NCBI GenBank assembly: GCA_022749655.1
Contig: CP094243.1
Location: 3,906,001-3,970,000 of the forward strand
DNA length: 64,000 bases
Direction: 5' to 3'
DNA from: Xanthomonas phaseoli pv. phaseoli
Lineage (GTDB): Bacteria; Pseudomonadota; Gammaproteobacteria; Xanthomonadales; Xanthomonadaceae
Shown: piece by piece, positions 51,136 to 62,337 of the stretch
Layout: the number at the start of each line of letters is the position of its first letter
How positions within the stretch are numbered: the stretch's first letter is position 1
Notes under the pieces: generated by a model
Told to the model about the DNA's origin: nothing
The model's input: the letters and a program-made list of their open reading frames with translations, nothing else
Databases searched by the model: none
Position numbers and translations under genes: made by a program

Positions 51136-53062
51136 TTATCGCAAGCGTGAGAACGCACCGATCCCTGCGATCGCCAGCCGCTCGGCGGGCACCGCCGTCT
51201 CCGCGAACGACAGCCGCAGATAGCGGATCTGGCGGACCTCGGGGAAATTCAGCCGCTGGGTCGAGAGCGCATAGGCGATGTTGGAGAGCTCACCGGCGCC
51301 GGCCGGCTGCCAGTGCTGGCCATCTTCGCTGGTTTCGGCGCGATAGCCCTTCGGCGGCGCCGCACCGGTCATCACTGCGCGCGAGGGCGTGAGGCTGAAC
51401 CCGGCAACCTGACGCGACGCGCCGAGGTCGATGGTCGCCTGCACGGGATGGCCCGGCGTCGGTGCGGGCGTGATCCAGATCGTGCTGGCATCGTCGTCGA
51501 GCAACTTCTCCGCCCCTGGCGCGCTCGCTTCGACGATGCGCCAGCCGGCGGTGGACAGCACGTCCGGCGCATTCGCCACCGGGCGCGCGACCGGCACCGG
51601 CGCAACGGCGCGGAACAGGGCGAATTCGCTGATCGCCGGGCAGACCGGCGCCTCGAGCACGACCAGGCGCACCCGGCGTGCGGCGATCGGGCGCTCCAGG
51701 CGCACGATCCGCTGTGCACCGATGCACTGCGCCTCGGCCAACCGCCGCCATTGCCCATCGACCTCGGCTTCGACCGCGAAGCGGGTAACGCGCACGCCCA
51801 GCGGCAGGTATTCGCGCAACCGAATCAGGTCGAAGCTGTGCGCCGTCGACAGTTCCAGCGTCAGCGTCGGCGTGGTGATCTCATCCGGCGTAGACCAGTA
51901 GCTGTCCGGCTGGCGATCGAGCACGCGCGCCGGCTCGAACCCGGCACCGCGCGACGCGCTGGCACTGGCCTTGGCGCCCTTGGCCAGGTCGATGGCGAAA
52001 CTGGCGCGTATCGCATCGCCGAAACTCTGCAGCACCGCCACGTCGTGGTCGGGGATGCGGCCGCGTCGGTCGGGGGCAGATTGAGGTTCATGTTGGTACC
52101 GCGCGCCACCGAGGTGTCGAAGTAGCGCACCAGATTCTCCGGGCTGCGCACCTTGCCGTCTTCGTCGGCGTGATAGAACCAGCCCGGACGGATCGACGTA
52201 TTGGTTTCGGCCGGCCACCACAGCGCTCCCCGCGCACGCCGGAATTGCCGTTTTCCTGGGTGTATGGCGCATTGGGCATGGTCGGCCAGGACGGATCGCC
52301 AGCGATGCCGTCTTCGTTGCCGCCCCACCGGATATCGGCGCCGAGCGGATCGAAGGTACATGCCATCGGCTGATGCCGATGCACCAGCTCGATCATCCGC
52401 GGCCAGTTGTAGTACGCAGGCGCATCGATCTTGCGCGATTCGCGCGCGCCACCGTAATAGCCGTCGCCGCCATTGGCGCCGTCGAACCAGAACTCGAACA
52501 GGTCGCCGTAGCCTGTGCAGAGTTCGACGATCTGTTTGCGGAAATAGTCCAGATAGCCGGGGCGGCCATATTCGGCGTGGTTGCGATCCCAGGGGGAGAG
52601 ATAGATGCCGAAGGCCAGGCCCGCGCGTCGGCATGCCGCGGCCATCTCGCCGACGATGTCACCCTTGCCGTTTTTGTAGGGCGAATTGCGGATGCAATGC
52701 TCGGTCAGGCGTGTCGGCCACAGGCAGAATCCATCGTGGTGCTTGGCGGTGAAAATCAGCCCTTTCAGATTGCCGGCCTTGGCAGCGGCGACGATCTGAT
52801 CGGCTGAAAAATCGCTGGGATCGAATTTGCGCGGATCCTCGTCGCCGTAGCCCCATTCCTTGTCGGTGAAGGTATTCATCGCAAAATGCACGAAGGCGTA
52901 TTGCTCCCACCGATGCCAGCGCAGCTGTCGCGGGCTGGGCACCACACCCCACGGCGCCGGCCCGCTGGCGCGCGGCGCCGGCGCGATGCCCGCTGCCGAC
53001 GCGCCGAAACTGGCGGCAGCGGCCACCACACCCGTGGCAAGAAAGGTACGACGATCGATCAT
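51136..53062 (-). CDS. Alpha-L-fucosidase (GH29) with C-terminal F5/8-type domain, two frameshifts
   Basis: This is an exported fucosidase of about 642 residues. A twin-arginine signal (MIDRRTFLATGVVAAAASFG) begins the protein. The GH29 barrel contains HHDGFCLWPT, YLSPWDRNHAEYG and the nucleophile region DLFEFWFDGANGGDG near residue 194. A C-terminal discoidin-like (F5/8 type C) region, about 51136-51900, probably binds carbohydrate. One base is missing in each of the runs 52228-52231 (restored VRGGALWWPAETNT) and 52072-52076 (restored NLPPDRRGRIPDHD). In plant pathogens it would remove fucose from xyloglucan or glycoproteins. It faces the galactan locus on the other strand. Confidence 0.87.
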
Positions 53063-54010
53063 TGGCGACTTCCGACTTTGCACAAGTTTCGATCTTAGCT
53101 TTTCCAATGGCGAAGAGTCCTGCCCCGCAGCAACGGATGGTGATGCAAGCACCGCACACGCACTGGCGCCGTCCCGGCTGGCGTCGAAGAACGTGGAAGC
53201 ATGCGACATGCGTTCATGGTCAACGGCGAATGGTTCGCCGCACGGTGCCTTGCCGGCTTTCGCGTCAGATCGCGGAAGCGCGCCCGAATCGGCTCCAGTT
53301 CCAGCAAAGAACCCTGAGCGGTGATGCTGAATTTCCATCGTTCGGGCCAACCGGCAGTCATTCGGAGATTTCGCCGCGCCGCGTCTGGTGCCGACATGTA
53401 GCAGGACAACAAGACACGCGATGGCGCGCCTATCGCAAATCTACCGGGCTCAGAGCCCGCGAGACGTGGCTTTGGATGCCTTGGGTGTTCCGGCATGCGC
53501 TCATCCGTCGGTCGTTCCACCGCGGCGACAGCCCTGCTCTGTGTAAGGACGACGATCCAGGAAGACGGGTCGTATCAGGTGTTCGGCGAGACAAGTGGAA
53601 CCGGATGCGACATCAGCATCGGCTTCAGCAGCGCGCCTGGCGCAGCGCGGCCAGCCGATCGCCCGGGGCGTCGACGGCGGCACGCCATTCCTGATTGCAG
53701 TCCTCCATGCGCGGGTGTCGCACGGATAGGTCGCAGGCAGCAGACCCGACAACTGCAACGAAATGAGCAGCAGAGGTCAGCAATGACGGCACAGAAAGCA
53801 GCCTCTGCCATGATTAGACGTCCTGATGCAGCGCTTGCCGGCGCTGGGGCCTGAACGTCGACGCTCACAACTCGGGCCTAAATCCGAGCGGTACCGCGGG
53901 CGGTCAGGTTTGCCGATTTCCTGTCGTTATCCCGATGCTGCCCTACCTTCATGCGTTCTTCACGCAGCGGACCGGACGGCGCCCATCCACTTCGATTCCG
54001 GGATTGCCGC
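53063..54010. other. 950-base gap between fucosidase and chemoreceptor, no gene recognised
   Basis: The frame of the fucosidase stays open about 290 bases upstream of its start but without homology. Frames on both strands of the remainder lack recognisable domains. I see no insertion sequence ends and no strong hairpin with T-tract. It probably contains the promoters of the two divergent genes and possibly a decayed gene. Confidence 0.5.
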
Positions 54011-56272
54011 ATGACCGCCTTACTTCAACGTTATTCCGTCGGTCGCCGTCTCGGCGCCGCCTTCGGCCTGCTGATCGTGCTTTCCGGCTTGCTGGTCGCG
54101 ACCGGGCTGAGCTCGATGGCCAGCGCCAGGAAGCAGCTGGATTTCATCGTGCTGGATCGTATGGCCAAGATCCAGATGGGCAATGGGAGCTGGACGCCAA
54201 CTCGTCGATCATGATCGCCTTGAGCACCTACGCCATGGCCACCAGCGAAGCGCTCAACACGCAGGCGTTGGAAGCGATCAAGGCGCAACGCCTGCGCTAC
54301 AAGGAACTGCGCGAAAAGCTCGATACGCTGCCCACCTCGGAAGAAGGCCGCAAGATTCGCAAGGAAATGGATGCGCAGCGCCTGATTTCCGGCAAGATCA
54401 ATGATGAGGTCATGGCACTGGCGGCCAAAGACGAAAACGCAGCCGCGCAGGCACTGCTCAACGAGACGGGGCGTCAGGCCAACGCCGCATGGCAGGACAA
54501 GATCCGCCAGCTGGTCAGCCGGCAGGAAGAGCAGAGCCAGCAAGCTTACACCGACGCTGTGCAGTCGCTGACCCGCGCCAAGTGGCTGTTGTTTATCGGC
54601 GGCGTGGCCGTGGTCACCATCAGCGCCCTGCTCGCCTGGCTGATCACCCGCAGCCTCACCCACCCGCTCGCCCGCGCCACCAAGGCCGCCGAAGCCATTG
54701 CCAAGGGCCAACTGGACAACCAGGTGCAGTCCGACGCGCAAGATGAAACCGGTCGCCTGCTACGTGCCATGAGCGGCATGCAGACGCAGTTGCAGTCGTT
54801 GCTGCACGCGCAGACCGACATGGCCAAGCGCCATGACCAAGGACAGACCAGCTTCCGAATCGACGCCGATGCGTTCCCCGGCGAGTACGGCCGCATGGCA
54901 CAGGACACCAACGCGCTGGTTGCCTCGCATCTTGAGGTGCAGACCACGCTCGCCCGCATCATGGGACGCTATGCCATTGGCGACCTGAGCGTGAGCATGG
55001 ACGCATTGCCCGGCGAAAAAGCCGTGCTTACGCAGACCATGGACGAGGTCAAGGCCAACCTGTCGGCGATGAACGCGGAAATCAAGCAACTTGCGCAGTC
55101 CGCCGCCAATGGCGACTTCAGCGCGCGTGGCGATGCCGGCCGCTTCCAGTACGACTTCCACATCATGGTCGACAGCCTCAACCAGTTGATGTCCACCGCG
55201 GACGGCAACCTGCAGTCGCTGTCCTCGCTGCTGCGATCCATCGCTGCAGGCGACCTGACCGCACGCATGAGCGGCGATTTCAAGGGCGTGTTCGCGCAGA
55301 TGCGCGACGATGCCAATGCCACCGCCACGCAGCTGGCCGAAATCGTCGGGCGCATCCAGCACTCGGCGGTGTCGATCAACGCGGGCCGCCAGTGAAATCG
55401 CCGCCGGCAATCAGGATTTGTCGCAGCGCACCGAACAGCAGGCTGCCAATCTGGAAGAAACCGCAGCGTCGATGGAAGAACTCACTTCCACCGTGCGCCA
55501 GAATGCCGAGCACGCCCGCCAAGCCAATCAACTGGCGATCGGCGCTGCCAGCGTCGCCTCGCAAGGTGGCGACGTCGTCAGCAAGGTCGTCGGCACCATG
55601 AGCGGTATCGAGGCCTCGTCCAAGAAGATCGCCGACATCATCAGCGTCATCGACGGCATCTCGTTCCAGACCAACATCCTGGCGCTCAACGCCGCGGTGG
55701 AAGCGGCGCGCGCCGGCGAACAGGGCCGCGGCTTTGCCGTGGTGGCCAGCGAAGTGCGAACGCTGGCGCAGCGCTCCACCGCGGCCGCCAAGGAGATCAA
55801 GAGCCTGATCGACGATTCGGTACAGCGGGTGGCAGAAGGTTCCACCTTGGTGCACACCGCCGGCACCACCATGGCGGAAATCGTTGCCAGCGTGCAGCGC
55901 GTCACCGACATCATGGGCGAGATCTCCGCGGCTTCGCAGGAACAGTCGGCGGGCATCGAACAGGTCAACCTCACCGTCACCCAGATGGACGAAACCACCC
56001 AGCAAAACGCCGCGCTGGTGGAAGAAGCCACTGCTGCCGCACGTTCGATGGAAGAACAGGCCGGCGAACTCACCCAGGCGGTGTCGATCTTCAAGATCCA
56101 AGCCGACCGGCCGGCCGCCATCCGCCCAGTTGCGCCCGCCGTGCTGCAGCCCAAAAGCAGGCCAGCGGCCCCGCCCAAGCGCGAGCTCGCCATGGCCGCG
56201 GTCAAGCGTCCTGCCAGGCAGGCGGCAGTGGCAAGCGTCTCAAGCAACAGTGCCGACTGGCAGGAGTTCTGA
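54011..56272 (+). CDS. Methyl-accepting chemotaxis protein, two frameshifts
   Basis: This is a membrane chemoreceptor of about 753 residues. The first membrane segment ([20 protein letters not shown]) is followed by a helical sensor region of the four-helix-bundle type. A second segment ([20 protein letters not shown]) leads to a HAMP domain and HAMP-like repeats ([35 protein letters not shown]). The signalling hairpin has [20 protein letters not shown] and [18 protein letters not shown]. One G is missing at 54185-54187 and one G is extra at 55383-55385, so the net length is unchanged. The C-terminus lacks the NWETF pentapeptide for CheR and CheB docking. The ligand is unknown. Confidence 0.87.
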
Positions 56273-56656
56273 GCCGGCAGACATTCCAACCACAACTGCC
56301 CTGACGATTGCGCAATCGTCGGTTGCGCGTGGCGAGTGTCGGGGATGAGATAGACCACGCACTCCCGCACCACGGTCTTTGCGCACCCTCCCCGTCCGGC
56401 CGATCGCCATTCGGGGAATGTGCTCACCGCTTTCGATAACAAATGGTTAGACCATGAGGCCGGCTACGCAAGTCGCCGGCCTTGCATGTCGCCAGTAAGG
56501 CCGGCCCGGGATGTACGCCAAGATGTGCCAGGCAGCGCATCCGCAAATCGAGACGGGGTCGACATGGCCCGCCCTCGCCACGAGGAAACGGACATCGAAC
56601 ACGTCACGGTTTGTCCGATATCAGACCTCTGATGCGTCCAATAGGCGCACCCGCGC
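56273..56656. other. Gap after the chemoreceptor, two palindromes
   Basis: No gene is recognisable here. A perfect 18-base palindrome, GACGATTGCGCAATCGTC, lies at 56303-56320, about 30 bases after the chemoreceptor stop. A hairpin with stem AGGCCGGC/GCCGGCCT lies at 56457-56482. Neither has a T-tract. The IS element starts immediately after this stretch. Confidence 0.5.
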
Positions 56657-57837
56657 TGACTGACCCACCCCAGAAAAACCGTGCCAACGTAAAGTAGAGA
56701 CTTCGCCTCGCATGGGCCCCGTGGATCACGAGGAATCAGGCGATGAAGAAGTCGCATTTTACCGAAGAGCAGATCGCGTACGCGCTCAAGCAGGTCGAGC
56801 TGGGGATGGCGGTTGGCGAGGTGTGCCGCAAGATGGGCATCGCGGAGGCGACGTTCTATGTGTGGCGCAAGAAATACGGTGGGCTTGGCCCCTCTGAGCT
56901 GAAGCGCCTGCGTGTGCTGGAAGAGGAAAACCGCAAGCTCAAGCAGCTGGTTGCCGACCTGAGCCTGGACAAGGCGATGCTCCAGGAGGTGGTCACAAAA
57001 AACTCTGAGGGCGCCCCAGAAGCGCAGCTGGGTTGCCCGCTTGAGGGAGCGCTTCGGCGTGAGCGAACGACGCGCATTGCGGATCGTGGCGATGTCGCGC
57101 TCGGCGTTTTCGTACAAGGCCAAGGCGCGCGACTGCAGCGCCATCCGCTTGCGGATGCGCGAGATCACGCAGACGCGCATCCACTATGGCTGCGAACGCG
57201 TGGCGGTGATGCTGCGGCGCGAAGGCTGGCGGGACAACCACAAGCGGGTGCATCGCATCTACAAGGAAGAAGGCCTGTCGTTGCGGCATTGCTGCCCGCG
57301 ACGTAGTCGCAGTAGTCGTCGCCGGCAACCGATCAAGGTGGCCACGGCGCCCAACACGCTGTGGGGCATGGACTTCGTCAGTGACGCGCTGTTCGATGGC
57401 CGTCGCTTCCGGCTGCTGCCGGTGCTGGACCACTTCACGCATGAGTGCCTGGATATCTTCGTGGATCAGTCCTTGGGCGCTGACGATGTCGCCGACGCAG
57501 TGGCGCGGCTGGTCGTTCAACGAGGCAAGCCGGAAGCGATCAAAGTGGATAACGGCAGTGAGTTTGCCGGCAAGGTGATGGACCGCTGGGCCTATGAGAA
57601 CGGCGTAGGGCTGGACTTTTCCCGACGTGGCACGCCAACGGACAACGCGATGGTGGAAAGCTTCAACAGCCGGCTGCGACAGGAGTGTCTGAACGAGCAT
57701 TGGTTCTTGTCCCTAGCCGATGCACGGAGCGAAATCGAAGCGTGGCGGCGCTTCTATAACGAGGAGCGGCCCCACAGTGCACTGGCATGGAAAACCCCTG
57801 CGGAATTGGCCCGAGAACACGGCGACGTCCCCCGCCC
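56657..57837 (+). mobile_element. IS3-family element A (IS407-like), right end not found
   Basis: The left end is probably TGACTGACCCACCCCAG at 56657. It carries a two-frame transposase. No complementary right end (GGGTGGGTCAGTCA) appears downstream; the orfB stop coincides with the terminal TGAGTAG of the next element. The right end is therefore either deleted or interrupted by element B. No target-site duplication can be recognised. Confidence 0.7.
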
Positions 57838-57844
57838 TGAGTAG
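56743..57844 (+). CDS. IS3-family transposase, orfA and orfB of element A
   Basis: OrfA (from 56743) has a helix-turn-helix (FTEEQIAYALKQVELGMAVG) and a leucine-zipper region. OrfB reads in the next frame (KTLRAPQKRSWVARLRERFG) and carries the DDE integrase core: first D in WGMDFVSDAL, second D in IKVDNGSEF and the glutamate in FNSRLRQECLNEHW. In this IS group orfAB is made by -1 slippage on an A-run. The run at 56997-57002 has six A; a seventh would give the usual orfA stop just behind it (KKL then TGA). OrfB ends at 57844, inside the terminal sequence of the next element. Confidence 0.85.
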
Positions 57845-59005
57845 CGGCCAGGTTTAGAGTCCGGGGTTGATGATAGCGGCGTTGGCCAACTGTTGGGCAT
57901 ACGCGGAGGGCGTCATGCCGCCAATTGCTTTCTTGGGTCGCTCCTCGTTGTATTCGCGGCGCCAGCGCTCGATCTCGGTGCGTGCATGCAGCAGTGTCGG
58001 GAACCAGTGTTCGTTGAGGCATTCGTCGCGCAGGCGGCCGTTAAACGATTCAACGTAGGCGTTCTGATTCGGCTTGCCGGGTTGGATGAGTCGCAACTGC
58101 ACGCCACGCGCATGCGCCCAGGCCACCATCGCCTTGCCGCAAAACTCCTTGCCGTTGTCCGTGCGGATCACCTGCGGCAAGCCGCGGCGGATGGCGAGCC
58201 GATTCAGCACACGCGTCACGCCATGGCCCGCTATTGCGCGCTCCACCTCGATGGCGACCGCTTCGTGCGTGGCGTCGTCCACGATCACCAGACACTTGAT
58301 CACCCGACCGTCGGCAGTGCGGTCGAACACGAAGTCCATCGACCATACCTGGTTGGCCTGCGATGGCCGCAGCAGCGGCTGACGCTCGCCTACCGGGACT
58401 TTCTTGCGCTTGCGGCGGCGGACTTGCAGCTGCTGCTCGCGGTACAACCGCTCCACACGCTTGTAGTTCACGATGCGGCCTTCCTGTCGCAGTTTGAGAT
58501 AGATCATGCCCACGCCATAACGGCGATGGCGATGCGCCAACGCACCGATGCGCTCGCGCAGCTCAACGTTGCGATCTTCGCGTGGGCAGTAGCGCAGCGC
58601 GCTGGCGCTCATGCCGATCGCTGCCAAGGCGCGGCGCTCGCTGGCACCGCACCCCATCCACTCGCGCACCAGCGCACGACGCGCCGGCGCGCTCACCACT
58701 TTTTCGCAGCGCATCCTTGATCAGATCGTTCTCAAACAGCTGCTCGGCCAGCAACTTCTTCAGCCGCGCGTTCTCCGTTTCAAGGTCTTTGAGCCGCTTG
58801 GCATCGGGCACGCTCATCCCGCCGAACTTGCTGCGCCACAGGTAGTAAGAGGCCTCGCTGAAGCCATGGCGCCGGCACAGGTCCTTGATCGCCACGCCCG
58901 CTTCGGCTTCGCGCAGGAAGCCAATGATCTGTTCTTCGGAAAAGCGCTTCTTCACGTCCAATCTCCTCGGGGTAGGGAATTGACTCCAAACTGCGGTGCT
59001 ACTCA
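57838..59005 (-). mobile_element. IS3-family element B
   Basis: The ends are imperfect inverted repeats: TGAGTAGCGGCCAGGTTTAG at 57838 and, read from the other side at 59005, TGAGTAGCACCGCAGTTTGG, both followed by AGTC within a few bases. The shared sequence CGACGTCCCCCG lies just outside both ends in inverted orientation, so the true ends may extend further. No target-site duplication is seen. The left flank is element A and the right flank is an RHS remnant, so the two flanks were probably not originally adjacent. Confidence 0.75.
57854..58955 (-). CDS. IS3-family transposase, orfA and orfB of element B
   Basis: OrfA (GTG at 58955, [20 protein letters not shown]) contains a helix-turn-helix followed by a leucine-rich coil ([20 protein letters not shown]). 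OrfB (to 57854) is a complete integrase: DDE residues lie in [22 protein letters not shown] and [15 protein letters not shown]. The junction is an A-run at 58699-58703 (read as T on the plus strand) that has five A; six would give the usual orfA end (LRKKW then TGA) and an orfB start by slippage. Whether the transposase is active therefore depends on resequencing this run. Confidence 0.85.
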
Positions 59006-60953
59006 AAATCGGGGGACGTCGTTGGCGTCGTATTGATACTCAAACGAAGCGACATTGTTGTCCCGCACCTGCTGGGGCATCTGACGCCCATTGAGCACGA
59101 GCGAGTGGCTCACACCATTGCCATAGGTGAACTGCCGCGCCGCTCCATTGGGGTAGTAGCCAATACCCGATGCGTAGACGTTCCCAAATTGATCGCGCAC
59201 ATCGGTCGGCTGACCAAGAGCATTTGGCGCATAGTTGATTGACAGCCCGGTGGGATAGGCCTGACTTGCAAGCGCTCCATTCCCGTCATAGCCGTAGCCG
59301 ATGGACCAGGTATACCAACCGGTTTGACCAGACGATTCGGATGTCAGCATCCGACGTTTGTTGTAGTTATAGGCATTGACGACAGACGAGCCACCGGCAT
59401 CGTTCCATGTCGTGACCTGTGCAGGCAGTCCGTCCGGCGTGTAGGACCAATCCTGATTGCCATTCTTGTCAGGGAACCGCAGGGTCTTGAGGCGATTGCG
59501 AGTGTCGTAGGTGCGCACCACCTGGCGGCCACTGGCAGCAGCGGCTTCCAGGTCGCAGCTGGTCGTGCTGGGGAGGTCAAGGCCGCTGGCCGACCATGCC
59601 AGATTGCCAGCCGCGTCGTAGGCCATGACGGTCGACCCGCTCTCGGGCTCAATCACTTTGCACAGCTGCTGGTTCGCATCGTAGACGTAGCTACGTGCCG
59701 CCAGGCCAACGCCATGCTCCACCGGTGGCGGCGCCACCACCTGCACGACCTGGTTGCTGGATTCATTACCGAAATCACCGCTACCATCGCGCATTCGCCA
59801 ACGCAGGTTGTAACCGCCCGCACCAAGGGGGCGCGGAGGCTAAAGTTGAAGTCCACACTTCCGCCAGGCGGAACATCGGATGGCAGGCCCACTTCGCCTG
59901 GCGACCATCCTCGCGCATCGCCAACCAACACAGCCCGATATCCCTGCCCCTGGCGCCAGGTGACATTTCCCGTGTTCGTGAACCGCACGGACCCGGTGAC
60001 AGAACGTCCGGTTGGCAGCTGGGCAGGCATGTTCTGAGACACGAAAGCAGCATTACGCTGCATAGCAGGAATCGAGAGTGCACCCGACCCATCAATGAGG
60101 GAGTTGTCCCGACCGACCGGAGAAATGCCGTGGATATAGAACGGCTTGCCGCCTTGGCTTCGGATCAGGTCTTCGGTAACTGGAATTGAGAAGCGGTAGT
60201 TGCTCCCTGACGATGAGCAGGCGCTGGCGACGCCGGGTTCGCTGGCAAGGTTTGCACTGGCGATGGCCGCAATCGTGCCGCTACCAGCGGGCCCGCCCGC
60301 ATACATATGGACGTCAATCGATCGGCGTAGTCCTGCAGAACACGCCCAGCCGACAATCGCCTTGTTGTCCTGGATACCCTCGATCCGCCCTTTGATCACC
60401 GATGCAGGCACGGCGACTGCGCCCGACCCGGAAAGGGTGTCGTTTGAGGCTCCTACCGGAGACAGGCCATGGATATAAATGGCCTTACCGCCGTTCTGGA
60501 TGATGAAGTTCTCATCAAGGGGGTATGAGAATCGGTAGTTGCTGCCCGAAGCACTACAAGCGCTAGCGATGCCGGCATCGCTTGGCAATGTCGCTGCCGT
60601 GGCCCCCGCGAAGGTTCCAGAACCAGCGGAACCGCCCAGATACATATGCACATCGACCGAGCGGTTCAAATACGTTGAACACGCCCAGCCAGAGATTGAA
60701 CTGTAGTTGACGCTGTCGATGTTCCCTTTGATGAGCGACGGAAGGACCTGCACGGTCTGGGATCCAAACCCACCGAACGACGCTTTCCCGTCCTGAAGCA
60801 TCCGCCATACGAACTGATACTGACCGGGCGTCGTTGGAGCGGTAACGCTAAAGTTAAAGGTCACTTTGCTGTCGATCGAGACAGCACTAGGCAGCTGGAC
60901 TCGGTCTAGCCCCCAGGGACTCGCAACACTAGGAGTTCCCGCGTATCCCAGTT
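59006..60953 (-). pseudogene. RHS/YD-repeat protein remnant with NBR1-like and tandem GWACS domains
   Basis: This is an open fragment of about 650 residues with both ends cut by insertion sequences. On the N-terminal side are two tandem domains of about 105 residues sharing IxGWACSxxLxRSxDVHMY and SACSxSGSNYRFS. An Ig-like NBR1-type domain (VRFTNTGNVTWRQGQGYRAV) follows. The C-terminal part has YD-type RHS repeats (YDANQQLCKVIEPESGSTVM, YDAAGNLAWS, YEYQYDAND-like). One base is missing near 59820 between LRAPLV and GGYNLRW. The frames run into element C on one side and element B on the other. The remainder of the gene is absent, so the toxin end, if any, is lost. Such proteins act in cell-surface adhesion or competition. 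Confidence 0.75.
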
Positions 60954-62186
60954 TGATACGCCCAGGGTTTCCTAGACATCTCATGGCCATGGAAAATAGT
61001 CGATTCGGAGATGTCTATGAGCAGCAAGCGGTATACGGATGAGTTCAAGATCGAGGCGGTCCGGCAAGTGACGGATCGTGGGTTCAAGGTGGCAGACGTC
61101 GCCGAGCGGCTGGGTGTCACGACGCACAGCCTGTACGCCTGGCTGCGCAAGTTCGGCAAGCCCGGCGTGGTACAGCGCGCCGAGGTGGACCAGAGCGCCG
61201 AGGTTCGGCGGCTGAAGGCAGAGTTGCGTCGAGTGACCGAGGAGCGCGACATCCTAAAAAGGCCGCCGCGTACTTTGCCAAGGGGTAAAGGCAAAGTACG
61301 CCTTCATGCAAGCCCACTGCGGGGAGTTCAGGGTGTGTGCGATGTGCCGGGTGTTGCGGGTGAACCGGGCTGGATACTACGCGTGGCTAAAGTCGCCGGA
61401 CAGTGAGCGCGCCAAGGAAGACGAACGCCTGCTGGGGCTGATCAAGCACCACTGGCTGGCCAGCGGCAGTGTGTATGGGCATCGCAAGATCGCCAAGGAT
61501 CTACGCGATCTGGGTGAGCGTTGCAGTCGCCATCGGGTGCATCGATTGATGCGCGCCGAGGGATTGCGTGCCCAGGTGGGCTATGGTCGCAAACCGCGCT
61601 TCCATGGAGGGATGCAGTGCAAGGCGGCGGCCAACCTGCTTGACCGACAGTTCGACGTGACCGAGCCGGACACGGCCTGGGCGAGCGATTTCACCTTCAT
61701 CCGCACGCACGAAGGCTGGATGTACCTGGCTGTGGTGATCGATCTGTTTTCCAGGCAGGTCGTCGGCTGGGCGATGCGCGATCGGGCCGACACCGAGTTG
61801 GTCGTGCAGGCCTTGTTGTCTGCGGTGTGGCGGCGCAAACCCAATGCTGGTTGCTTGGTTCACTCAGACCAAGGGTCGGTCTACACCAGCGATGACTGGC
61901 AGAGTTTCCTGGCGTCCCATGGCTTGGTGTGCAGCATGAGTCGGCGTGGCAACTGCCACGACAACGCACCCGTGGAGAGCTTCTTCGGCCTGCTCAAACG
62001 CGAGCGGATCAGGCGACGAATCTATCCCACCAAGGACGCCGCACGCGCCGAGGTATTCGACTACATCGAGATGTTCTACAACCCCAACCGCCGCCACGGT
62101 TCAACTGGTGACCTGTCCCCTGTAGAGTTTGAACGACGCTACGCGCAACGAGGGTCTTGAGTGTCTACGGAACCCTGGGCGTATCA
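60954..62186 (+). mobile_element. IS3-family element C with clear terminal repeats
   Basis: Both ends read TGATACGCCCAGGGTT (left from 60954; right, in reverse complement, from 62186) and continue as near matches through TAGACA, about 25 bases in all. The element is 1233 bases. The three flanking bases differ (GTT on the left, AGG on the right), so there is no target-site duplication. The left flank is the RHS remnant and the right flank is the mutS upstream region. Confidence 0.9.
61017..62160 (+). CDS. IS3-family transposase, orfA and orfB of element C
   Basis: OrfA (from 61017, with GGAG seven bases before) has a helix-turn-helix (RYTDEFKIEAVRQVTDRGFK). It runs into a slippage site at 61256-61260, where five A are present and six are expected (restored ILKKAAAYFAKG). 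OrfB (open from 61306) is complete: DDE residues in WASDFTFIRTHEGW, LVHSDQGSVYTSDDW and PVESFFGLLKRERI. The last residues are RRYAQRGS. Whether the element is active depends on whether the A-run is read correctly. Confidence 0.87.
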
Positions 62187-62337
62187 AGGGTCGTCGCAAT
62201 CGCCGTGCAACAAGGCATCGCGAATCGTCGAAATCGGCTCTGATTGACCGCCACATCCCGGAAGAACATTTCTTGCAAAGCACTGATACAAAAGAAAAAC
62301 CAAGAACGCCAGTGGGGCTGTAGAGCACACACCCCTC

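Noticed and set aside
62129..62323. A separate small gene upstream of mutS
   Set aside because: Its last residues ([13 protein letters not shown]) look like the lost N-terminus of MutS after a one-base frameshift, and its first half lies in element C.
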